DNA from: VBDM01 sp035651815
Lineage (GTDB): Bacteria; Pseudomonadota; Gammaproteobacteria; Burkholderiales; SG8-39
Assembly (NCBI GenBank): GCA_035651815.1
Contig: DASRFB010000027.1
Span: 1-64,000, forward strand
Direction: 5' to 3'
Length of the DNA stretch: 64,000 nt
In this document: one piece after another, positions 58,334 to 64,000 of the stretch
Layout of the letters: each line of letters begins with the position of its first letter
Position numbering within the stretch: the first letter of the stretch is position 1
Program-made: the position numbers and the translations under genes
The notes under the pieces: generated by a model
What the model was told of the DNA's origin: nothing
What the model saw: the letters and a program-made list of their open reading frames with translations, nothing else
The model's database searches: none

Positions 58334-58708
58334 ATGCTCTACAGCAGCCTAGCCGACCTGGTCATGGCGATCCACCTCGCCTTCGTCTTGTTCGTCCCGT
58401 TCGGCGCGCTGCTCGCGCTCAAGTGGAGCTGGATCCCGTGGGTTCATCTTCCGGCGGCCGGCTGGGGAATGTTCGTCAGCCTGACCGCGGGCGCCTGCCC
58501 CCTGACCCAAGCCGAGAAGGCGCTGCGCGCCGTCGCGGGCGAGCCCGTCTATACCGGCGGATTCATCGATCACTACCTGCGCGGGGCGATCGATGCGCAG
58601 GCGGGGCACTACGTCCTGCCCGTCGTGGTCACCGCCGTCAACACGCTCGCGTACGGCTGGCTGCACCTGCGCTGGGTGCGCTCGCGCAGGGCAGCCGTCC
58701 GTCGCTAG
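58334..58708 (+). CDS. DUF2784 family membrane protein
   Basis: 124 residues with three or four membrane segments: ADLVMAIHLAFVLFVPFGALLAL, WVHLPAAGWGMFVSLTAGAC and YVLPVVVTAVNTLAYGW. CPLTQAEKALRAVAGEPVYTGGFIDHYL between the second and third helices is the DUF2784 signature. Function unknown. The stop shares CTAG (58705-58708) with the convergent small protein gene. Confidence 0.82.
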   Translation: MLYSSLADLVMAIHLAFVLFVPFGALLALKWSWIPWVHLPAAGWGMFVSLTAGACPLTQAEKALRAVAGEPVYTGGFIDHYLRGAIDAQAGHYVLPVVVTAVNTLAYGWLHLRWVRSRRAAVRR

Positions 58709-58935
58709 GGTTTGCCGCCTTTCGGCCGCTTGAGCTGCGGATCCTCGCCCTTCGCGTGCTCGCGCGCCTGCTCCTCGGCGCGCTCGATCTCCTCTTTCTC
58801 CTTCTCGTTCTTCGGCTCGGCGTCGCGCGCGGCCTGCTCGACCTTGCCGGACTTCACGAACTTCTCCTCGGCCTGGTCGAACTCGCGCGCGGCGTCGTAG
58901 TTGCCTTCGCCCTGCAGGTCCTTGCTCTTGCCCAT
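58705..58935 (-). CDS. Small highly charged hypothetical protein
   Basis: 76 residues from ATG 58935, with AGGAGAT 9 bases upstream. It starts MGKSKDLQGEGNYDAAREFD and is rich in Lys and Glu throughout (EPKNEKEKEEIERAEEQARE), so probably helical or disordered and soluble. Small charged proteins of this GEGNYDAAR type appear, from memory, near stress genes in Beta- and Gammaproteobacteria. It follows the SYLF gene by 17 bases and is probably cotranscribed. Confidence 0.72.
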   Translation of the reverse strand: MGKSKDLQGEGNYDAAREFDQAEEKFVKSGKVEQAARDAEPKNEKEKEEIERAEEQAREHAKGEDPQLKRPKGGKP

Positions 58936-58952
58936 TCGCGATCTCCTGTTCG

Positions 58953-59645
58953 TCATCCCGGCATGCGGCTGAGCGAGCGTTGCAGCGCCGCCGATTCGGG
59001 GTTGCTCACGTTGCGGCGGACCAGGATGTCGGTCGGCGTGACGCTCTTGCCGTAGTACGCCTTGTTCGCCGCCTCGTCGGGCTGGATGTAGGCGCCGCCG
59101 ACGGAGAGGCCGGCGTACGCGCCGCGCGACCTCGCGTACGAGAGCACGTCCGCGGTGATGTCGCGCTGCGTGCCGACCCCGACCGGACCCGCCGCGATGC
59201 TCGCGTCGGCGCCGAGGTCGAACTTCGGATTGAGCAGCGCGTTCACGGCCTTGTCGGTCATGAGCAGCATGACGACCTCGGACACGTCGGCGCCGGCCTG
59301 CAGGCCGACGCTCGCCGAGGCGAGCTTGTAGAACGCCGGGCTCGACCAACGGCCGTTCGATTCGCGCACGAGCGCGACCGCCTCGGCGCCGCCGCCGCCG
59401 AAGATGAATCCGCCGCGGCCCAGGCGCGGCGCGATCACGACGCCCTTCGCGTCCTTGAGCCGCTCGCGGAAGCCGGCCATCTGGGTATCGTTGCGGAACG
59501 CCTCGAGCGTCGCCTGCGCCCGCTGCACCTCGGTCCGGCTGACGTCGCTCGGGTCGTGCCCCCGGTTGATCGCCGCGCAGCCGGCGAACGCCGCGACCGC
59601 CGCGATCGATGCCCACTGCGCCATTCGTATTACGTTGCGTGTCAT
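58953..59645 (-). CDS. SYLF/Ysc84-domain lipoprotein
   Basis: 230 residues from ATG 59645, with GGAGG 9 bases upstream. The signal ends AVAAFAGC, a lipobox. The SYLF (Ysc84) domain has DAKGVVIAPRLGRGGFIFGG, VGLQAGADVSEVVMLLMTD, VGTQRDITADVLSYARSRG and GLSVGGAYIQPDE. SYLF domains bind phosphoinositide-like or other lipids, and bacterial members are envelope lipoproteins of unknown role. It probably forms a two-gene unit with the charged small protein. Confidence 0.88.
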   Translation of the reverse strand: MTRNVIRMAQWASIAAVAAFAGCAAINRGHDPSDVSRTEVQRAQATLEAFRNDTQMAGFRERLKDAKGVVIAPRLGRGGFIFGGGGAEAVALVRESNGRWSSPAFYKLASASVGLQAGADVSEVVMLLMTDKAVNALLNPKFDLGADASIAAGPVGVGTQRDITADVLSYARSRGAYAGLSVGGAYIQPDEAANKAYYGKSVTPTDILVRRNVSNPESAALQRSLSRMPG

Positions 59646-59739
59646 GGTGTGCCTCCTCGAGCGTATCGACGCTGAGTTGGACACCGGGACGATTCGGGAA
59701 AATCCGGCCGCCTTCGACCGGATGGGTGGGCCGAACGGA

Positions 59740-60519
59740 CTACCGCCCCTTCCAGACCGGCTTGCGCTTCGCGAGGAACGCCTCCATGCCCTCGCGGAAA
59801 TCCTCGCTCATGTAGCACATCAGCACGAGGTCGTTGCCCGCGCCGTGCGGCACCTCGGGGCGAAGGCGCAGGATCGCCTCCTTGGTCGCCTGCAGCGTGA
59901 GCGGCGCGTGGCTCGCGACCGTGCGCGCGATCTCCTCGGCGCGCTCGAGCAAGGAGGCCTGGTCCTCGCACAGCTCGCTGACGAGGCCCTTGTCGAGCGC
60001 CTCGTCCGCCTCGATCAGCCGCGCGCGGAACACGATGTCCTTCACCAGCGCCGGCCCCACGAGGTACACGAGGCGCGAGTAGCTCGCGAGCGAGAGGCAG
60101 TTGCCGAGCGTGCGTGCGACCGGAAAGCCGTACTTCATCTCGCGCGAGGCGATGCGCAGGTCGCAGCACGCGGCGATGCTCGCGCCGCCGCCCGTGCAGG
60201 CGCCGTGGATCGCGGCCACGGTCGGCACGCGGCAGCGCTCGATCGCGTTCATGACGCGGTCGATCCTCGCCTCGTAGGCGAGCGCGTCCTCCTCCTTGTC
60301 GAAGGCGCGGAACTGCGAGATGTCGGTGCCGGCGGCGAACGCCTTGTCGCCGCCTCCGGTGATCAGGATCGCGCGCACCGAGCGGTCCTCGTTCGCCGCG
60401 TCGCAGATCTCGGCGAGCCGGTCGTACATCGCGAAGGTCAGCGCGTTGCGCGCCTGCGGCCGGTTGAAGGTGACGTACGCGACGCCGTCGCGCACCTCGT
60501 GTAGGAGTTCCGTCGTCAT
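59740..60519 (-). CDS. Enoyl-CoA hydratase/isomerase family protein
   Basis: 259 residues of crotonase fold. VTFNRPQARNALTFAMYDRL, FAAGTDISQFRAF and AIHGACTGGGASIAACCDLR supply the oxyanion hole. The usual catalytic Glu positions read differently (FPVARTLGNCLS), so hydratase activity is not certain. Members act on acyl-CoA thioesters. It lies 3 bases downstream of the class II aldolase gene on one transcript. Confidence 0.88.
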   Translation of the reverse strand: MTTELLHEVRDGVAYVTFNRPQARNALTFAMYDRLAEICDAANEDRSVRAILITGGGDKAFAAGTDISQFRAFDKEEDALAYEARIDRVMNAIERCRVPTVAAIHGACTGGGASIAACCDLRIASREMKYGFPVARTLGNCLSLASYSRLVYLVGPALVKDIVFRARLIEADEALDKGLVSELCEDQASLLERAEEIARTVASHAPLTLQATKEAILRLRPEVPHGAGNDLVLMCYMSEDFREGMEAFLAKRKPVWKGR

Positions 60520-60522
60520 TTG

Positions 60523-61299
60523 CTATTCGCGGTAGGAAGGATCGATCTTGTCGAGCTTGCGGAGCAGCGCCGGCCACTCGAGCACGCCGAAGGGCCGGCG
60601 CGTCTGCGGCAGGTACAGCCGGTACGACGCGTCGATCACCTCCTGCGGCGGCAGCTGCAGCTCGACGTTGCACGAGAGCGCCGCGACCTGCACCTGGCAG
60701 GCGCGCTCGAGGCGGAACATGTTGTTGAACGCCTCGGGGATCGAGCCGCCGACCACGAGCAGCCCGTGGTTGCGCAGGATCATCCCGGCGTGCCCGCCGA
60801 GGTCGCGGACCAGGCTCGCCTGCTCGGCCTCGTCGATCGCGACGCCCTGGTAGTCGTGGTAGGCGATCTTCGCGAAGCGCATCGAGGTCTGCGCGATCGG
60901 CATCAGCCCGCACTTCATCGCCGAAACCGCCATGCCGGCGATCGTGTGCGTGTGGATCACGCAGTCGACGTCGTGGCGCGCGCCATGGATCGCGCTGTGG
61001 ATCACGTAGCCCGCCTTGTTGAAGCCGAATTCCGTCGGGTTGAAGAGCACGTTGCCCGCGAGGTCGAGCTTGATGAAGCACGACGCGAACATCTGGTCGT
61101 AGAGCAGCCCGTAGGGGTTGATCAGGAACGCATCGTCCTCCCCCGGGACGCGCGTGCTGATGTGGTTCGCGCTCATCTCGGTCATGCCGTACACGTCCAT
61201 CAGGCGGTACGCCGCGGCAAGGTCGACGCGCTTCTGCCACTCCTCCTTGCTCACCTGCTGGCGGACGGTCTTGCCTTTTCTCAGCGATTGGACGGCCAT
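60523..61299 (-). CDS. Class II aldolase/adducin family protein
   Basis: 258 residues. MTEMSANHISTRVPGEDDAFL, NKAGYVIHSAIHGARHDVDC, VIHTHTIAGMAVSAMKCGL and MILRNHGLLVVGGSIPEAF give the zinc His triad expected for class II aldolases. Family members are fuculose- or rhamnulose-type aldolases, epimerases and decarboxylases; adducin-like homologues next to CoA enzymes are uncharacterised. Its ribosome site AGGAG is inside the 3' arm of a perfect hairpin (61309-61329). Confidence 0.87.
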   Translation of the reverse strand: MAVQSLRKGKTVRQQVSKEEWQKRVDLAAAYRLMDVYGMTEMSANHISTRVPGEDDAFLINPYGLLYDQMFASCFIKLDLAGNVLFNPTEFGFNKAGYVIHSAIHGARHDVDCVIHTHTIAGMAVSAMKCGLMPIAQTSMRFAKIAYHDYQGVAIDEAEQASLVRDLGGHAGMILRNHGLLVVGGSIPEAFNNMFRLERACQVQVAALSCNVELQLPPQEVIDASYRLYLPQTRRPFGVLEWPALLRKLDKIDPSYRE

Positions 61300-61308
61300 G
61301 GCGGGGCT

Positions 61309-61329
61309 CTCCTGCGGGAACCGCAGGAG
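61309..61329 (-). promoter_or_regulatory. Hairpin sequestering the aldolase Shine-Dalgarno
   Basis: On the minus strand CTCCTGCGG, TTC, CCGCAGGAG forms a perfect 9-bp stem with a 3-base loop. The AGGAG in its 3' arm is the only ribosome site of the aldolase gene, 9 bases from the ATG. GTATA precedes the stem and could be part of a -10. Folding would hide the site, so translation may be controlled by temperature, a protein, an RNA or upstream ribosomes. Structure seen, control inferred. Confidence 0.55.
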
Positions 61330-61347
61330 TATACAGCGGAACGGAAT

Positions 61348-62061
61348 TCAGGCCGCGGTCGGGACGTCGGCGGCGGCTGCGGCGACGGTCGCCGCCTGCT
61401 TGCGCGCGGCCTCGAGCGAGGCGCGGCGATCGGCGTCGGTCTCCATGCCGTCGTAGCTGACGTAGTCGAAGCTGCCGTCGAGCGAGATGATCTTCGCCGG
61501 GTTGCCCATGACCACGCCGCGCGCGGGCACCGAGCGCGTCACCACGGAGCCGGCGCAGATCATGGCGTCGTCGCCGATCGTAAGGTTTCCGATGATCACG
61601 GAGTGAGCTCCGATGAACACGCGGTTGCCGATCGTCGGCGTCCAGCGCTTCGCGCCCTTCACGACGATGCCGATGGTCACGTTCTGGCCGACGTTGCAGT
61701 TGTGGCCGATGCGGCCGTAGCGCGGCAGGATGATCGCGCCGTAGTGCCCGATGTAGAAGCCCTCGCCGATGTTGCACTCGCGCGGGATGCAGATGCCGGT
61801 GACGATCTCGGTCAGCTTCTGCAGCAGCGCGGTGAAGGCCTTCAGCACCTTGCGCAGCGGCCCCGGCCGCATCCCGTGCACCAGGCCGCGCGAGAAGCGG
61901 TAGACGCAGCTCGCCCAGAAGCCTTGCGTGAGGAAGATCGTGGTCAGCGCCGACTCCTCGGTCGCGCGATAGCGCCGGTAGTCCGTGCGGATGAGATGGC
62001 ACCACTGCGGCAGCCGGAGCGCGGGCAGCGGCAGGCGGCGAAGCACGGGGATGCTCCTCAT
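61348..62061 (-). CDS. Serine acetyltransferase-like hexapeptide-repeat acyltransferase
   Basis: 237 residues. An N-terminal helical part (WCHLIRTDYRRYRATEESAL) precedes a left-handed beta helix: IPRECNIGEGFYIGHYGAII, GHNCNVGQNVTIG and TIGNRVFIGAHSVIIGNLTI. VPARGVVMGNPAKII closes it as in CysE-type enzymes. These transfer acyl groups from CoA to a hydroxyl or amine. ATGA overlap with the NAD-synthase-like gene. The pairing with a ligase suggests a modified sugar or small metabolite rather than cysteine synthesis. Confidence 0.87.
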   Translation of the reverse strand: MRSIPVLRRLPLPALRLPQWCHLIRTDYRRYRATEESALTTIFLTQGFWASCVYRFSRGLVHGMRPGPLRKVLKAFTALLQKLTEIVTGICIPRECNIGEGFYIGHYGAIILPRYGRIGHNCNVGQNVTIGIVVKGAKRWTPTIGNRVFIGAHSVIIGNLTIGDDAMICAGSVVTRSVPARGVVMGNPAKIISLDGSFDYVSYDGMETDADRRASLEAARKQAATVAAAAADVPTAA

Positions 62062-63056
62062 ACGGCCTGCACCAGGAGCGGCGGCGTGTGCTGGTAGCGC
62101 GCGCTCGCGCGCTTGCGCCGGATGTCGTCGTAGACGCGCTCCACCTGGTCCTCGGAGAGCTCCGCGGCGGGCGCGGTCTCGGACGCGGGCACCGAATGGT
62201 CGAGCGCGTACAGGCACAGGTCGAGCTTCGCGAGCGGGACCGAGAAGAAGAACTCCTCCTGCGTCTGCGCGAGCGAGTAGGTGTCCGTGGTCGGCGGCCG
62301 CCGGCGCACCTCCGCGGGAACGCCGAGGAACTCGGCGAGCCGGTACACCTGCGTCTTGTACAGGTGCGCGATCGGCTTCACGTCGGCCGCGCCGTCGCCG
62401 TTCTTCACGAAGAAGCCCTGGTCGTACTCGAGGCGGTTGGGCGTGCCCGCGACCGCGTAGCTCAGCCGGTCGGCGTGGTAGTACTCGATCTGCTTGCGCG
62501 TGCGCTGCTTCATGTTGGTCGCGGCGACGATGCCGAGCGCGACGTGCAGCGGCGGGCGCGCGCGGTGCTGCGTGCCGTCGGGCGACTCGATCACGAGCTG
62601 GTGCACGTTGTAGCCGCGGCCGGCGAGCACGTCGGGCAGCACCAGCTTGCATTTGAACTCGGGCGTGTACTCGGGGAACACCTCGCGGATGAACTCGTCG
62701 CGCCTGCGGTAGCAGCCGGCGGCGGCGAGGATCGGCGTGATGTCCTCGAGCGCGCTCTCGACGCCGAAGGTTTCGGCGACCAGGCGTCCCAGGCGCAGGC
62801 TGTCGGGCTCGGAATCCTGCTCGGGCGTGAACAGGCCGAAGACGTGCTCGGCCCCGAGCGCGCGCACGGCGAGCGCGGCGACCACGCTCGAGTCGACGCC
62901 GCCCGAGAGTCCGACCACCACGCCGCGCCTGCGCAGGCGCTTCAGCACCTGCTCGCGGAGCACCGCGGCGATGTCGCCGGCGACGTCCTCGGGGTCGATG
63001 TCGAGCGCGTGCGCCGAGAAGGCGAGCGCCGGCGCGATATCGAGCAATGTCGTCAT
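62058..63056 (-). CDS. NAD synthase-family ATP pyrophosphatase (NadE-like amide ligase)
   Basis: 332 residues. The PP-loop VVGLSGGVDSSVVAALAV, FGLFTPEQDSEPDS and VAATNMKQRTRKQIEYYHAD match NadE-type adenylating amidotransferases. GTPNRLEYDQGFFVKNGDGA and LYKTQVYRLAEFLGVP follow. No glutaminase domain is present, so ammonia would be used directly. Its position between an AMP ligase and a hexapeptide acyltransferase, with 4-base overlaps on both sides, suggests amidation of a pathway intermediate rather than housekeeping NAD synthesis. True NAD synthase activity cannot be excluded. Confidence 0.83.
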   Translation of the reverse strand: MTTLLDIAPALAFSAHALDIDPEDVAGDIAAVLREQVLKRLRRRGVVVGLSGGVDSSVVAALAVRALGAEHVFGLFTPEQDSEPDSLRLGRLVAETFGVESALEDITPILAAAGCYRRRDEFIREVFPEYTPEFKCKLVLPDVLAGRGYNVHQLVIESPDGTQHRARPPLHVALGIVAATNMKQRTRKQIEYYHADRLSYAVAGTPNRLEYDQGFFVKNGDGAADVKPIAHLYKTQVYRLAEFLGVPAEVRRRPPTTDTYSLAQTQEEFFFSVPLAKLDLCLYALDHSVPASETAPAAELSEDQVERVYDDIRRKRASARYQHTPPLLVQAV

Positions 63057-64000
63057 GGCGCCACCGCCTCCGCGTCGGCGGCGGGAAGCCCGAGCGCCCG
63101 GCGCGCGGCCTCCGCCTGCAGCTGGCTGCGCCGGATCTTGCCCGTCGGCCCCTGCGGCAGCTCGCCGCGGAACTCGACCACGCCGGGCACCATGAAGCTC
63201 TCGAGGTGCGCGGCGCAGTGCGCGATGACGCCGCGCTCGGTGAGGCCCGAGTCGGGCTCGGCGACGACGACCGCGCGGATCGCCTGACCGAGCACCGCGT
63301 CGGGAACGCCGATCACCGCCGCGTGCCGGATCCCCGGCAGCGCGTAGATCGCGTTCTCGACCTCCTTGGGGCTCACCTTCTCGCCGGCGGTCTTGATGAT
63401 GTCGTCCTTGCGGCCGATGAAGTAGAGATAGCCGTCGGCGTCCGCCTTGAACAGGTCGCCGGTGTGGAGCACCTTCTCCCACGGCCAGGGGCCGGGCTTG
63501 AGCATCTTGTCGGTCTCCTCGGGGTTCTCCCAGTAGCCCTTGAACACGTGCGCCCCGCGGATCACGAGCTCGCCGACCACGCCGGGTGCGACGCGGCGGC
63601 CGCTCTCGTCGACGATCCACGCCTCGGTGCCGGGAATCGCGATCCCCACCGAGCCCGGGCGCCGCCGCAGCTCCTCGGGCGGCAGCCACGTGCAGCGCTT
63701 GCACTCGGTCAGGCCGTACATGGAGTACAGGCGCGTCGCCGGGAACAGGTCCTGCAGCCGCTGGATGTGCGCCGGCGGCAGCGCGGCCGCGGTGCTCGTG
63801 ACGTAGCGCAGGTCGGGGAAATCGCCGGGAGCGATGTCCTTCATCTGCAGCAGGATGGCGACCATGGTCGGCACGACCGGCAGCCCCGTGATGCGCTCTT
63901 CCTTCAGCTTCTGCAGCACGAGCGACGGATAGGTGAACGACTTCTCGAGCACGAGCGTCGCGCCGACCTTCACGCTCATCAGCACCTGGTACAGGCCGTA
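63053..64000 (-). CDS. AMP-dependent synthetase/ligase (acyl-CoA ligase type), 5' end cut by window
   Basis: The frame stays open to the window edge, beginning YGLYQVLMSVKVGATLVL, so the N-terminal third is missing. 315 residues are visible. TRLYSMYGLTECKRCTWLPP is motif A5, GELVIRGAHVFKGYWENPEE and HTGDLFKADADGYLYFIGRK are core motifs with the ATP-ribose Asp. The C-terminal LPQGPTGKIRRSQLQAEA holds the catalytic Lys. It activates a carboxylate as acyl-AMP, then thioester. ATGA overlap with the NadE-like gene. The cluster continues beyond the window. Confidence 0.92.
   Translation of the reverse strand, partial: YGLYQVLMSVKVGATLVLEKSFTYPSLVLQKLKEERITGLPVVPTMVAILLQMKDIAPGDFPDLRYVTSTAAALPPAHIQRLQDLFPATRLYSMYGLTECKRCTWLPPEELRRRPGSVGIAIPGTEAWIVDESGRRVAPGVVGELVIRGAHVFKGYWENPEETDKMLKPGPWPWEKVLHTGDLFKADADGYLYFIGRKDDIIKTAGEKVSPKEVENAIYALPGIRHAAVIGVPDAVLGQAIRAVVVAEPDSGLTERGVIAHCAAHLESFMVPGVVEFRGELPQGPTGKIRRSQLQAEAARRALGLPAADAEAVAP

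Noticed and set aside
1..64000. tRNA, rRNA, prophage, insertion sequence, toxin-antitoxin or restriction systems
   Set aside because: I found no sequence that supports any of these. Coding is near continuous with uniform composition.

Overview
The window is a gene-dense, very GC-rich (roughly 70 %) stretch of a bacterial chromosome. Gene content points to a Betaproteobacterium, probably Burkholderiales-like: three Bug/TctC-type periplasmic receptors without TctA/TctB partners, two hydantoinase A/B pairs, a QseBC/TctDE-type two-component system, a DUF748 envelope protein, a Slam-type surface lipoprotein exporter and several small secreted proteins of a betaproteobacterial style. This placement is inferred from gene families only. 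I saw no rRNA, tRNA, CRISPR array, prophage or intact insertion sequence. No gap between genes exceeds about 300 bases.

Layout. 1-16.5 kb: a truncated Bug receptor, a GH15 glucoamylase-like enzyme with a DUF488 protein, an M16 peptidase, a DUF748 protein, a short remnant of an Fe-S/FAD oxidoreductase gene, a degP-like protease gene followed by its likely response regulator and histidine kinase, a PilH-like receiver, a MetE-like protein, a second Bug receptor and a BON lipoprotein. 16.6-28.6 kb (minus strand): a ten-gene sugar-phosphate operon in the order tkt-tal-gnd-zwf-HAD-rpe-pgl-gntK-xfp-ackA. Seven of its nine junctions are 4-base ATGA/GTGA overlaps. It joins the oxidative and non-oxidative pentose phosphate pathway to phosphoketolase and acetate kinase. 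28.7-37.5 kb (minus strand): a catabolic-looking group with hydantoinase A/B, an MmgE/PrpD protein, an HExxH protein, a DapA-family aldolase, a VOC protein, a methyltransferase and a third Bug receptor.

37.5-51.2 kb is rich in envelope genes. It holds two paralogous Gly-rich lipoproteins resembling the TbpB barrel, the second followed directly by a Slam (DUF560) outer-membrane protein. This looks like a type XI secretion locus. A canonical intrinsic terminator (stem plus eight T) lies inside the signal-peptide codons of the Slam gene, and the Slam start codon sits in a second strong hairpin. The same stretch has an outer-membrane HExxH peptidase/propeller/barrel fusion, and a trio of a small c-type cytochrome, a Tat-signal ThDP enzyme and a TPR-2OG oxygenase. 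An MscS channel closes it.

51.2-64 kb: ATP-grasp, metallophosphoesterase and folE in an overlapping unit; a Tyr/Pro-rich secreted protein; a second hyuAB pair; SYLF and small stress-type proteins; a class II aldolase with an enoyl-CoA hydratase; and the start of a cluster of an AMP-dependent ligase, a NAD-synthase-like enzyme and a hexapeptide acyltransferase that runs off the window. The points most worth following are the Slam/cargo locus with its embedded terminator, the exported ThDP enzyme with its cytochrome, and the telescoped phosphoketolase/pentose phosphate operon.
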